Assembly (NCBI RefSeq): GCF_014633365.1
Contig: NC_068347.1
Span: 18,994,433-19,058,432, forward strand
Direction of reading: 5' to 3'
DNA: 64,000 nucleotides
Source: Diospyros lotus
Taxonomy: Eukaryota; Streptophyta; Magnoliopsida; Ericales; Ebenaceae
The position numbers were made by a program, and so were the translations under genes. Under the pieces are notes generated by a model. The model was not told where the DNA came from, ran no database searches, and saw only the letters and a list, made by a program, of their open reading frames with translations. Positions 13,404 through 25,376 of the stretch are shown here, piece after piece (the first letter of the stretch is position 1; each line of letters opens with the position of its first letter).

Positions 13404-15149
13404 CCTTCCGTGTTCGACAACCATCGTCATCACTTAGCATCTGCAACATTATCAATTCTATGGTTTGACTTTTTCTTTTGAGTAATTGTATGGCTTGATC
13501 ACTTGTAACTGTGTTGAATGTATGGAATGAATATTATGTTTGGGTACTTTAACGTCACATTCCTTGCCTTACCCTCGATTACATATTGATCATAAAATAT
13601 CTCATCCTTTTGCAGCTGTTTAATAATTCATCAAATCGAGGTAAAAATATTGGCACTTAATTATCATCTAATAATTCACGTTCTCAATCAAGTCACACAT
13701 AGCTAAGCATCTAATAACCTCAAGCTATCATTGGCAAATTCATCATTAAGAAATAATCCCGTTAAATCTTCCGAGAATATATCCTGGTATTTTTCATTTT
13801 TCTTACGGCTTTTCACTGACCGCAAATGCCTATACCTCATATCAATAGGCTCCTTATTTTCATAATTTGCTGACATTATTTTAATGATTGTCCAGCTATA
13901 CATCTCCCAATTTGCCTACCAGACTACCTAGACTTACCGTCTAACCATACAAGAGTTTCATTCTTCAAAATCAAAAATCTCCAATCGATTTAGTTTTGCA
14001 GCTTCTCCTACTGCGTCCCATCATCCTAGCACATCTGTCATTACTCGATCCTCTCAATTACGACAAGGATTCACACAATTTTTAAGACGATAATCCATAA
14101 CTTTACTTCCAGCTAGAGTAAGTAGGTACTCATATCACTTACAGTACTCCAATCCTTGTTGGATTTCTTTTTGAAAACTCTAAAGTTTCATCTTAGATCC
14201 TTAATGGCCCTTTGAAATCACCTTTAGGAAATTCCTCAGGAATCCTAACCCGATTTATCTTTGAAGATCCCGAATCAGACCACAATATCTGGTTCGAACC
14301 ATCTTCTAGAAACTCGTGAATAATTGAACCTCAAAAAAAAAAAAAACTCCCAAAGGACTCTTTGCCTAAGGATACCTTAATCCTCAAATAATAATTCTGG
14401 TCCTCATGCGGTTGCACAAGACACAGTCCATTCACGTGTCCCTTTTCACAGAGTTCTGAATTTTCAAGCCCACTCGGCATACTGAACTGTAGTCACAACT
14501 TATGTTGACTCGTTCTCCTTATCATTCCTTTTTGTGTTGCTACGACCTATCAAGCAACTCTTTGCATTTTCGATACTAGAACCCTACCTTGAACCGAGAT
14601 TGTCATCTCACAACTCGTCATCAAGGCTTTTGACTAGCCATGCTCCGCTACCTGAAATCTCATTTATCAAGAATCCACTGACTCTCGCATTCCGTTCTTT
14701 AGATCTAGCTGACTATTGTCACGCGACCATTAAATTAGTTTCTCATAGGCACTACACTTACCGTCAGTCAGCACACAAGCTGTCATCATCAACCCGGTCT
14801 CATAGTAGGCTTACTCCTACACTAAGCGTCAACCCTCAAATGAGTATGCTCTAGGTGAAAACCGCACGGTCTCGTCATAGTCCTATGAGAACTATCATTC
14901 ACTGTCGCTGCCCTAAGTCAAACTCCTTCTATAAGAACATTTATTCTAGGCCCTCATCACGACCGGTGATCACGTCACCACATAAATGGCGTGTCTAAAT
15001 CAAATCTACCATGTTCATTTCACACGTTGGATAGCTTTTCCTTTGTGCCATCCAACTTTTCCTTAAAGACAATTGCAAACACGACCATCTCATGATTTCA
15101 CTTAGCATTGCCACACTAGACATCGAAGTTAATCTATTATTCGAGCCTC
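13404..15149. other. Unidentified sequence inside copia element 1
   Basis: This stretch occupies the place where protease, integrase and most of reverse transcriptase should be, yet shows none of them. The first 150 bp could be the 3' untranslated part of the LBD fragment. On the minus strand at 13703-13903 a frame with KYQDIFSEDLTGLF weakly recalls the protease-RT linker of gypsy elements, but no neighbouring gypsy motif supports it. The remainder is mixed-composition sequence I cannot classify. Confidence 0.35.
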
Positions 15150-15900
15150 ACAATGCTCGTCTCATTACCATTTCATAAGATGACCATGAAGCCTGCCAAT
15201 TCTCTAATGGAGCAGAATTTATCTCTTAATAAGGAAGAGGATGATTGTATTGAAAATCCCTCTTCTTATCGAAGACTTGTTGGGCGATTAATTTACTTAA
15301 CTATCACAAGGCCATACTTGGTTTATCCTATTCACATTCTCAATCAGTTTATGGATAAACCCGGAGTTCCACACCTAGAAGCGACATAATGAATTTCACA
15401 CTACATCAAGAAAACACCTGGACAATGTATCTTTCTCTCATCCACAAGTTCATTGCAATTGAATGCTTTTTGTGATGCGGATTGGCTCAATGTCGAGACA
15501 CATGAAAGTCAACCACAGGCTATTATGTTTTTATTAAGAGTTTCCTCGTTTCTTAAAAAATGAAGCAGTGAGCTACTGTCTCCCGCTCAAGTACAGAGGT
15601 AGAATATCATTTCATGGCATCTGTTTGTTGTGATGTCACTTGGCTCTAAAATATTTTATATGATTTTGAAATAAAGCATTCATAGCCGGTTAAGGTATTC
15701 TGTGATAGTCAAGTCGCTCTACACATAGCTTCCAATCTGGTATTTCATGAAGGGACAAAACACATAGAAATTGATTGTTACCTTGTTTGAGAAAAGGTTC
15801 AAGCTGGGGTAGTTAAGACTTACCATATATCGACATCAAAACAACTAATAGACATCTTCACTAAATCATTGATTGTGCCACAGTTTTCAAATCTTATCAG
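15150..15900 (+). pseudogene. pol tail (end of RT plus RNase H) of copia element 1
   Basis: The frame contains SSYRRLVGRLIYLTITRP, the conserved segment joining reverse transcriptase and RNase H in copia polyproteins. In interrupted frames it continues with AFCDADW and a KHIEI-like block close to the 3' end. Several stops and frameshifts follow residue 78 of the longest frame. The order matches a Ty1/copia element, and the purine tract and 3' LTR follow directly. Confidence 0.75.
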
Positions 15901-15931
15901 CAAATTAGAAATGATCAACATCTATTCCAAC

Positions 15932-15942
15932 TTGAGGAGGAG
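15932..15942 (+). promoter_or_regulatory. Polypurine tract of copia element 1
   Basis: TTGAGGAGGAG ends exactly at the first base of the 3' LTR, the position of the plus-strand primer in LTR retrotransposons. Confidence 0.75.
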
Positions 15943-16174
15943 TGTTAAGAATCAAGATCCTACCTAATCACTCCTTGATTCTCTCTTGTTTTTTTTGTTT
16001 TTGATTTTCTGTATATATTTGATTTATTGCCTAGATTAGTTTCCCTAAATCAAGGTATTAGTTAGAAAGGTTGTTATCATTTAGGCATAGCTTTATCTCT
16101 TCCTCGTGTATAAAATAGCTATTGTACATTCAAATCCATATATTCAAAAATACTCCTCCAGAGGAAATTTTACA
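15943..16174 (+). repeat. 3' LTR of copia element 1
   Basis: It is 232 bp, runs TGTTAAG...TTTTACA, is paired with 9574-9807 and is followed by the target duplication TTTTA. Confidence 0.9.
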
Positions 16175-18176
16175 TTTTATGCCTTAGTCATATAGGCTAA
16201 ATATATGAACAAAATTATTGATTTTATTGTGAAAATAGTCGACCGTTTTGATAGTCCTTAAATTTATCGTCAAGGAATTTTCATGCTCTCTGTTGTTTTT
16301 ATGAAAGTTCAAAAAATGTCGAAAGTGACTATATAGTGTCGACATTTACTAAAAGCTGTCTACTTTTTTAAAATAGTTGACTGTTTGTTGAAAAAAGTCG
16401 ATCTCTTTTCAAAAATGTCAAAATTTTTCAAAGCCAAGAGAAATTTTTAAATGTCTTGATGGAAACAGTCTACCAGTTTAAGAATACGTTGACAATTTCT
16501 TCACTGACAATTTCAAACTGTTAGTTTTTGCATGCATTTAATGCTCTCAATGGCTCCAAGCAACAGTCATTTAATGGAAGCTTGGGAGAAAACTATAAAT
16601 ACAACTCAAAGATGCATTAAAGAAGGTTAACCAACTTGTGCAAGTGTCAAAGCTGTATCATTCTTCTTCAAGTGCTCATTTGTTTAAATTTTTCTCTCAA
16701 AAGACTATAGATATCATTTGTATTATTTTGTTTTAGCCTTTGTGTAATCATTTGAGAGAACTTGTAACAGAGAGTTTATATCTCTCAGATCTTCTCTTTG
16801 TAATTAATGTTATACATTGTTTAGCTATATTGCTAGAAGGCCTACTTAGTGTAAGTAGGAGGTTTTAAATTGTCTAGATGATTGCTAGAGGATCTACTTG
16901 AGTTCAAGTAAGAGATTTAGTGAATTTTGAAATCCTTAGTGAAGAGTTAAGGTAGTGGACTAAGTCAGTTGAGCCAAACTACTATAAATCCCTTATGTTG
17001 ATTTCGTTCTCTGCTTTCAAATTTTTTAAGCTTTACAAACATGATTTTATACTTCTATTCTTTAACACTAAAACATCTTTTCAAGCAAAAATTTGTAAAT
17101 CTTAACTTAATTTTTAAAAGACTTAATTCACCATTTCTTTGGGTGTGTGGTGACATACACGTGCAAACCTAACATGGTGAACCTACAATCATGAGATAAA
17201 GTGAACTGCCTAGGACACATGCATAATATTGCCCTTGGATGCTTAAGTTAGGTAATAAAAAAAATGGATTATGCGCAATACAGATTAGAGAGAGAATGTT
17301 AAAAATGATCTTCTTTGGAATGATCATAATACCCTTTAAAAAGATTGTTAGCTTAAAGATGGGGTGAATAAAACTCACTAGAAAATTTTAAATTCAAAAC
17401 AGTGAATAACAAAATGAAGAACAGGATAGCATGGAAAAGAGTATTTAGAGATTTTATAGTGGTTTGTCTTACCTTGACTTCCTAGATTTAAACGTTTATT
17501 ATCAAGTGCCTAATTAGAAAGGCAAGCACTCTTCTTTTTTACGTGCTAGCTTCTATTTAGCCCAGCTATAACCACAGATGACTTTTTTTAGGGTTCAAGC
17601 ACCAACCCTTTACAATAAACAAATAAGAATAAAAAGAGCTTGAAGACTAAGTTCACAATAAAAACTCACATCCCAATAATATATGAGAAAAGAGTGTGGG
17701 TAAGAGTACTATTGAACAACCCGGAGAAAGAATGAAGAATATATAAGCAATATCCCTGGGTGATCTTTTGCTTGCAAAAAATGATTCTAACTAATGTTTA
17801 CTTCAGCTCAATACTTGATTTTATTGTCTCTTTGCTCTGTTTTTTTGTTTCTTAGTCATAGTCCTTTTTTATTTGGAGCTCCACACACACACATTTATAT
17901 ATATACATGACTTGGTTTCCCATTGAAAGTATAGAAAATTAGTACTTTAACTTTTTCTGTAGCTAGCAAGAAAAATATAATCTACTTTTGCAATATAGAT
18001 AGGTTAGATCAAGAATCATAGCTAATGCATGTATATATCAATGTAAAATCATGTATCAGTATAAAGGTGGTCTGTAGCATTCATTGCTGTCCAGGTAGCA
18101 TTATATGCACTTTCAAATAGGATTAATAGCAGTCTAACAGCTAGAAATTTTGAAGCTTAATTTTAGTAGATCATAT

Positions 18177-18664
18177 TGTTAGAATTTTTCCATTATGTGT
18201 GCAATATTAATTGGATCTTGTTTTAGGAAAAAGTCAGTTGGGCTATAGCTTAACAATACCTGGAGGCCCAAATGGATTATATGTGATCATAATTAGACAT
18301 TGGGCTTGGTGCACCTTAATGGGCTTAGGCCTATTTGTATTCATATGTGATTTGTAAAATAAGTGTAGGCCCAATAGGGTTTTGTGATGGGTAAAACCCT
18401 ATTGGCTCTATATATATATGGCTAGGTCCCCTCTTCTCTCTAATTAATCTATTACACCATTTTCTTCCCATTGAGAAAAGGCTAAGGCATAATAGTAGAG
18501 AAGAAGAGGAAGATCTGGTTTGGTGCAGTGCATTTGTGCTGGCCATTGCAAACAAGATTCTTGATCGCTGTTATGGAGCTAAGAGGTATTCTTCTTCTTA
18601 TAGATATCAGTGTTTTATATGATTTGTGAGTTCAATATATATACTGTGATATTTATATCTAACA
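18177..18664 (+). repeat. 5' LTR of copia element 2
   Basis: It runs TGTTAGAATTT to ATCTAACA. A perfect 13-bp inverted repeat (CCAATAGGGTTTT at 18371-18383, its complement at 18393-18405, 9-nt loop) lies just upstream of a TATATATATA run (from about 18409), the probable core promoter. The same arrangement is kept in the 3' LTR. Confidence 0.95.
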
Positions 18665-18666
18665 TG

Positions 18667-18678
18667 TGGTATCAGAGC
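18667..18678 (+). promoter_or_regulatory. Primer-binding site (initiator Met-tRNA type)
   Basis: TGGTATCAGAGC lies two bases after the 5' LTR of copia element 2. Confidence 0.93.
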
Positions 18679-20300
18679 AAACACATATTCATATAGGACC
18701 TGGTTATACGCACTGTGAGTTTCAATACACATATTGTAAATCTTTATTGCGCAATTTCCACGTATTGCAAACTACTCCACCTCTGCCGTGAACATTTACT
18801 CTTATATATATATATATACGCATATATATATCTTCCATTGCCCTATTTCTCCAATCTCTCTGCAACTAAATACATATATACATACAAGATATATATTATA
18901 TATCTACCATTCCCTTTCTTCTCTAAGCTCTCTACGATTGAACAAAACATATACATACATATGTTTTTTCCCAAACTGATTTACCGATCTGAGAGAGAGA
19001 GATGCCACCGTCGGATCATTGGCGCATGTTGAGGGTGGCCATGGAAGCACCCACTGTTTCTGCCCGCCTTGCTCGCCCTCTCGCCGTCGGTCGATTCATG
19101 CCATGGCCGATCAGTTGAGCTGCTTTTCTCGGCCATGGCGTTGTTTTTTTTTTTTTTTTTTCTGTTGGCCGATTAAAGATGAAGCGCGGCCGGCGGTGAG
19201 CAGCGATGAAGTCGCTGCTGAAAGAAGAAGAAAAGGGGCGACAGCAGCGTCGGCCATGGCGTCGTTCGTTGTCGTCGATGGCCCGTGTCGCCGGTCGCGG
19301 CCTTGAATGGAGAAGAAGAAGGCGAGGCGGCGGTGAAGCAAAGAGGAAGCAAAGATGGTGGCAGCGGCGCACAGAGAGGAAGAGAGAGATTGTGGAGGCG
19401 GCGGTGGTTTGAGAAGAAACCCTAGAAGGAAGAAGATGGGATTTTAAATGGGGCTGGGTTATTATTCGGGTCGGATCTAGGCCGTCTGACCCGATCTGTG
19501 GAGATCCATAAGTAGATCTGTTCCAGCAGATCCAAAGTTTGTTTTTATTAGGCTTGGGCAATCCTTTTATCAAGTGGGCTAATTTCAATTCATGGGCCTA
19601 TTTTGTTATGGGTTTTAAATTTGATTGTTTGGGCCTGTTTTTTATTAACTTAGCCCATATGTTTATTGGGATATATATATTTTTGTTATGGGCTTTACTC
19701 ATTTAATTATTTAAATTATATTTTTAGGTCTGAAATTAAAATTTTATTTTGAGCCTAAAAATTAATAATTAAATGATAAATCCATTACTAAAAAAAAAAA
19801 AAAAAAAAGAAGGGAGAAATTTAAGTTGATTGATTTCACTTAATTATTTTGGGATATTTGTTGTTTGAATTGAGGTGCATAATTTTCTGCCCAAAGGTGT
19901 TAATTGTGTATTTTAATTTAGATGACATGATGTAAATGTGAAAATGCATTGTGACCTGAAATGTTTATCCCAAAGGAGATTGTTTCTGAGTTACTTGCTT
20001 TTCATATTTGGAAATTTAACTTGTATATTATATTTTCTGCCCAAAGGTGATTTTATAACGTGCATTTTAAATTCTTGTGAGAATGATGCCATAAAGGTTT
20101 AAGGCTTATTCTTGTTTATCCTTTGCCCTTGATTTACTTACTGGAGAATTTAACTTGTGCATTATATTTTCTGCCCAAAGGTGATTTTATAATGTGCATC
20201 TTAAGTTCTTGTGAGAATAATGCCATAAAAGTTTCGGGCTTATTCTTGTTTATCTTTTGCCCATATTCACTTGCGATATTTTTTTTTTTCTCACAACCCC
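18679..20300 (+). other. Long untranslated leader of copia element 2
   Basis: About 1.6 kb separates the primer-binding site from gag homology. At 18990-19440 it holds a GC-rich block, with two copies of TCGGCCATGGCG and GA-rich runs, unlike the AT-rich rest. A T run (about 19143-19161) and an A run (about 19789-19808) follow. Short frames on both strands in the GC-rich block have no family resemblance. The block may be captured host DNA or a structured leader region. Confidence 0.6.
20011..20262 (+). repeat. Imperfect tandem duplication in the copia 2 leader
   Basis: Two copies of about 118 bp (20011-20128 and 20144-20262, period about 134) share ATATTTTCTGCCCAAAGGTG and end CTTTTGCCC or CTTTGCCC. 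A third, shorter match with TTTTCTGCCCAAAGGTG lies near 19884. They directly precede gag. Confidence 0.85.
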
Positions 20301-23300
20301 TTGCGCTTTCAATGTCGGTACTCATATTTCGACTATTGAGACTCTAACTGGAACCAATTTTAAGAGATGGAAAGAAGATATTGAAATTCAACTGGGTTTA
20401 ATGGATCTCGACATAGCCTTACATGAGAATGAGCCTCCTAAGCCAACTGCGAGGAGTTCCATTGAAGAGAAAGCTAGGTATGAAAAATGGGGAAGGGCGA
20501 ATCGTTTAAGTTTGATGATAATGAAAAGGTCTATTTCCCATACTCTCATTGGCGCCATATCTAAGACAGAAAATGCTAAGAAATTCTTTGATGATATAGC
20601 TGAAAAATACAAATCGTCTGAAAAAGCAGATGCTAGAGAACTTATGGATAGGTTGACAGGAATGAAGTATGATAGGGTGGGTGGTGTTAGAGAATATATT
20701 ATGAAGATGGTTGATATAACTACTAGACTGACTGAGCTTGAGATCCCCGTTACTGAGTCATTCCTTGTTCATCATGCTCTTAATTCCTTGCCTTCACAGT
20801 TTGACCAATTGAAGACTTCTTATAACACTCAGAGGGATAAGTGGAATACCAATGAGCTAATCTCTATTTGTGACCAAGAAGAAAAGAGGATCCTTAGGGG
20901 TTCTGGTGGTAGTGTGAATTTTGTGAGTCAGCCAAACATGAAAGGGCATTCCTTGAGCCACAATTATCGCAGAAATAACAAAGGTGGCAACAAGATAAAA
21001 AATCAGAAGAGCAATGGCCCCAAACCTACTATCAAGAAAGAGATCAGTTGCTGGTTCTGCAAGAAAAAGGGTCATAAGAAATTTGACTATCACAAGTATA
21101 AGAACTGGTTGGCAAAGAACAAAAGTGGAGGTAAACCACTTGCTTTTGTTTGTTTTGAATCCAATTTAATTGATGTTCCATTGAACACTTGGTGGTTTGA
21201 TTCTGGGGCAACCATTCATGTGGCCAATACCTTGCAGGGGTTCAAGAGCAAGCGAAAGCCAAATGATCATGAGAGAACGCTGGTGGTTGGAAATGGCATT
21301 CGAGTACAAGTTGAAGATATGGGAGCAGTAGAGTTTAGATTAGAAACTGGATATACCCTTGTTTTGAATGATGTCGCTTTTGTATCGTCTTTTAGGCGGA
21401 ATTTGATCTCCATTTCTAAGATGGATTGTGAGGGATATCATTTTGGTATTGGTAATGGAATTTTAAATTTGATTTTTAATTCAGTTATTATTGGCACTGC
21501 ACTCTTATGTGATGGGTTATATAAGTTAAATTTTTCTTCCATGGCTACTTCTTTGAACGTTGAGAATGTTGGTGTTAAAATAACGTTGATTAAAGAAAAC
21601 TCTTCAACCTTATGGCATAAACGATTGGGTCATATTTCCAAAGAAAGGATGGAGAGACTTGTTAAAAGTGGTATTTTGCCTACTGTTGACTTCAATGATT
21701 TTGGGACTTGTGTTGATTGCATTAAGGGAAAGCTCACCAAAACCAAGAAAAGGGGTGCAACTCGTAGTAATGAGCTTCTGGAAATTATCCACACTGATAT
21801 AAGTGGACCTTATGTCTCTACATTATGTGGGAACAAATATTTTCTCACATTTATTGATGACTTTTCTCACTATGGATATGTATATCTTATTGCGGATAAA
21901 TCTCAAGCACTCGAAAAGTTTAAGATATTCAAAACTGAGGTTGAGAAGCAGCGAGAGAAAAGTATAAAGGTTGTGAGATCTGATAGAGGTGGAGAATACT
22001 ATGGCAGACATGGACCTAGCGGACAATGTATGGGTCTGTTTGCCATGTATCTACAAGATTGTGGGATAGTTGCTCAATATACCATGCCTGGCACACCAGA
22101 TCAAAATGGAGTAGCTGAAAGGAGAAATCGCACACTAAAAGATATAATGAGGACGATGATGAGTAGGTGTAATCTACCTATGTCTCTTTGGGGTGAAGCC
22201 ATAAAGACTGCAATGTACATCTTGAATAGAGTTCCCAGTAAATCTGTGCCTCTGACTCCTTTTGAACTTTGGGTTGGTCGTAAGCCGAGCCTAAATCATT
22301 TTCGAGTTTGGGGTTGTCCTACTGAGGTAAGAATCTACAATCCTTTTGAGAGTAAATTGGATCCTAAGACTACACGTTGTTTCTTTGTTGGTTATCCTGA
22401 CAATTCTAAGGGATACAGATTTTATTGCCCTAGTCGAGGCACAAAGATTGTGGATTCTATCACTGCAAAATTTTTGGAGAATGATTCAAGGGAATGCTCT
22501 TGTTCTCGTGTAAGGGATGTTAATGTGGAAGAGGAAATTATGATAATGCCAGTACCAGTTGTACATGAAAGGATGGTGTTTGAACCAGATCAAACAGAAG
22601 AAGTATCCCAACAGGAAGATGTTCCAATACACATTTCACATCCTGAAATTCCTGATAGGCGCCCTCAGAGAGAAAGAAGATCTGCTATATCAGATGATTA
22701 TGTGGTATACCTTGGTGAAAATGACTACGATGTTAGTCATGTTATAGATCCGATCTCATATAACCAAGCTTTTTCAAGTACTTGTTTTGATAAATGGTTG
22801 GAAGCAATGGAGGATGAAATGAAATCTATGCACACAACGATGTGTGGGAACTAGTTGAACAACCTAAACGAGTTAAGCCTATAAGTTGCAAATGGGTGTT
22901 CAAAACTAAGAAAAACTCAAAAGGCAATATTGAAAGGTACAAGGCGAGATTAGTGGCTAAGGGCTTTATTCAGAAAGAAGGAGTTGATTATAATGAAACG
23001 TTTTCCCCAGTTTCCTCAAAAGATTCTTTCAGAATCATTATGGCACTAGTGGCACATTTTGATCTTGAACTTCATCAGATGGATGTTAAAACAGCATTTT
23101 TAAATGGACATTTGCATGAAGAAGTATATATGCAACAGCCTGAAGGCTTCAAAGAAAATGGCAAAGAACATTTGGTATGCAGGTTGAAGAAATCTATTTA
23201 TGGTTTAAAACAAGCCTCTCGACAATGGTATTTAAAGTTTGATGAGGTAATTACTTCATTTGGATTTGCTGAAAATAAGATAGACCAATGCATATATCTC

Positions 23301-24329
23301 AAGATCAGTGGGAGCAGATTTGTTCTTCTTGTGCTATATGTTGATGATATTCTCCTTGCGAGTAATGATTTGAACCTACTTCATGATACTAAACAAATGC
23401 TTTCCAAGACTTTTGACATGAAAGATCTTGGTGAAGCATTATTTGTTCTTGGTATTGAAATTAAAAGGGACAGGACTCGAAGTTTGTTGGGACTCTCTCA
23501 AAGATCATATATAGATCGTGTTCTCAATCGCTTTAATATGCAAAACTGTAGAGCTGGGGAAGTGCCTATAGCTAAGGGAGAATTGCCTAGTAAGAAAAAT
23601 TGTCCCAAAAATGTAATAGAGCAACAACAGATGGAAACTGTCCCTTATGCTAGTGCTGTTGGAAATCTGATGTATGCTCAAGTTTGTACTAGGCCTAATA
23701 TTGCTTTTGCAGTTAGTGTGTTGGGGAGATTTTCTTCTAATCCTGGGCCTGAGCATTGGGTGTTGGCAAAGAAAGTTATGAGATACCTGCAAAGAACAAA
23801 AGATTTTATGCTAGTGTATAGAAAAGTTGATCACCTTGAGGTGGTTGGGTACACAGATGCAGATTTTGCAGGGTGTCCTGATGAAAGAAAATCCACTTCT
23901 GGATATGTTTTCATGTTAGTTGGTGGGGCAATTTCATGGAAAAGTGCAAAACAAACACTTGTAGCTTCATCTACTATGCAGGCAGAGTTTGTAGCATGTT
24001 ATGGAGGGGGATCACAGGCTATGTGGTTGAAGAACTTCATTTCTGGGCTTTTGATTGTTGATTCCATCTCAAAGCCAATCAAAATTTATTGTGACAATAC
24101 TGCTGCAGTTTTCTTCACTAAAAACAATAAAAGTTCTAGTGGTTCCAAACACATAGAGATCAAGTATCTTTCAGTCAGAGACATGGTCAAGAGAGGTGAT
24201 ATTATTGTGGAACACATAAATACTCAGGTTATGGTTGCTGATCCGTTAACCAAAGGACTTCGACCTATTGATTTTAAAAGGCACGTTGTTAATATGGGGA
24301 TTTTAGAGTCTTTTGATGTGCTTGATTAG
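20257..24329 (+). pseudogene. gag-pol polyprotein of copia element 2, one frameshift
   Basis: Domains run in the Ty1/copia order. Gag begins [16 protein letters not shown] (near 20339). A zinc knuckle ([17 protein letters not shown], about 21050) follows in which the last Cys is replaced by Tyr. Protease has [11 protein letters not shown]. Integrase has its zinc-binding start (LWHKRLGH), central Asp segment and [13 protein letters not shown]. Reverse transcriptase has DVKTAFLNGHLHEEVYMQQP and YVDDILLAS. RNase H has GYTDADFAGC and STMQAEFVA, ending at stop 24327-24329. The first frame ends at 22854 and the second continues from 22842 on; comparison with the family points to loss of one base near 22837, at the start of RT. 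No ATG lies in frame upstream of gag homology (the open frame at 20257 begins with TTG), so the start may be lost too. The products would form particles and copy and integrate the element. Confidence 0.93.
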
Positions 24330-24872
24330 TGGGAGTTGTTATTTTATTGAACTGTTACTCCCAATCACTGTTATGTAATGAGCTCGATTATTTTTGTTCC
24401 ATGGATCCATGTTAAATTTTTAAAGTCATATGCATGTTGATGTATCTTTTCATGATATTAGATTGGTGATATCACTGTATGTTTTGGAGCTGTTATGCTT
24501 GTTTCTTTTACCACTATTGAAGGCATTCAGATTCAACTTTCATGGATAGTGATAGTTAAAGGACTGATATAGACTTGGCATGAAGATCATATAAGGTGTA
24601 TGCTATTGTCTGTACTACACTTTCAAATCATATTGTGTTCATGTTAATTTAATTGCCAAAGTTATGACCATAGTGCGAATTTATGTAAATAGATACATTT
24701 TGATGGCTATGATCTAATTTTGGTAATTAGGTCGAACGGAACATGTTTAAAGGTGATTATCTGTTAAGCTATACTTTCAAAATAGTGGCCACTCAAGTTT
24801 TCAAATACTTGTTGTCCAACTGGAGAGTCAATTTCAAAAAAAAAAAAAAATTGACATCAACTAATATTGCAC

Positions 24873-24883
24873 AAGTGGGAGAA
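24873..24883 (+). promoter_or_regulatory. Polypurine tract of copia element 2
   Basis: The purine-rich run AAGTGGGAGAA ends at the first base of the 3' LTR. Confidence 0.75.
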
Positions 24884-25371
24884 TGTTAGAATTTTTCCAT
24901 TATGTGTGCAATATTAATTGGATCTTGTTTTAGGAAAAAGTCAGTTGGGCTATAGCTTAACAATGCCTGGAGGCCCAAATGGATTATATGTGATCATAAT
25001 TAGACATTGGGCTTGGTGCACCTTAATGGGCTTTGGCCTATTTGTATTCATATGTGATTTGTAAAATAAGTGTAGGTCCAATAGGGTTTTGTGATGGGTA
25101 AAACCCTATTGGCTCTATATATATATGGTTAGGTCCACTCTTCTCTCTAATTAATCTATTACACCATTTTCTTCCCATTGAGAAAAGGCTAAGGCATAAT
25201 AGTAGAGAAGAAGAGAAAGATCTGGTTTGGTGCAGTGCATTTGTGCTGGCCATTGCAAACAAGATTCTTGATCGCTGTTATGGAGCTAAGAGGTATTCTT
25301 CTTCTTATAGATATCAGTGTTTTATATGATTTGTGAGTTCAATATATATACTGTGATATTTATATCTAACA
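24884..25371 (+). repeat. 3' LTR of copia element 2
   Basis: It is 488 bp, paired with 18177-18664 with about six substitutions and no length difference, and followed by the CATAT duplication. Confidence 0.95.
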
Positions 25372-25376
25372 CATAT

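Larger units (their letters stand above)
9574..16174 (+). mobile_element. Decayed Ty1/copia retrotransposon (nested, composite)
   Basis: Two similar LTRs (9574-9807 and 15943-16174) begin TGTTAAGAATC and end TTTTACA. They are flanked by a perfect 5-bp target duplication TTTTA (9569-9573, 16175-16179). The primer-binding site abuts the 5' LTR and a purine tract precedes the 3' LTR. The interior keeps the start of gag (from 9872), more gag at 11895-12590, and the last part of reverse transcriptase plus RNase H (about 15150-15900). The missing middle of pol is replaced by a LOB-domain gene fragment and unidentified DNA. A 1.9-kb solo LTR interrupts gag. The element is non-autonomous and old. Confidence 0.9.
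9256..17174 (+). repeat. Sirevirus-like LTR, plus orientation, interrupted by a copia element
   Basis: The outer parts, 9256-9573 and 16175-17174, join across the copia insertion through its TTTTA target duplication. The left part opens with a TTTTGATGATGA-type start common in Sirevirus LTRs and contains GTCGAC motifs. The right part continues with GTCGAC-like motifs to about 16510, then a TATA sequence (ACTATAAATAC, near 16594), a transcribed leader and U5-like sequence ending near CCTAACA. Reconstructed length is about 1.3 kb. I see no internal region or partner LTR, so it is a solo LTR or truncated copy. Both ends are approximate. Confidence 0.55.
18177..25371 (+). mobile_element. Young, nearly intact Ty1/copia retrotransposon (7.2 kb)
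   Basis: The 488-bp LTRs (18177-18664 and 24884-25371) differ at about six positions by eye, roughly 1.2%. They are flanked by a perfect duplication CATAT (18172-18176, 25372-25376). Primer-binding site, long leader, one gag-pol reading frame split by a single frameshift, and a purine tract are all present in order. The low divergence points to insertion within about the last million years at commonly used plant substitution rates. The polyprotein resembles the TNT1-94 type. It sits inside an older Sirevirus-like LTR. Confidence 0.97.

Noticed and set aside
13703..13903. Gypsy pol fragment on the minus strand
   Set aside because: Only one weak block (KYQDIFSEDLTGLF) resembles the protease-RT linker; adjacent RT or protease motifs are absent.
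19016..19588. 190-codon minus-strand frame in the GC-rich leader of copia element 2
   Set aside because: Low-complexity Arg/Ser/His-rich composition, overlapping frames on both strands and no family motif; best explained by GC-rich leader sequence.
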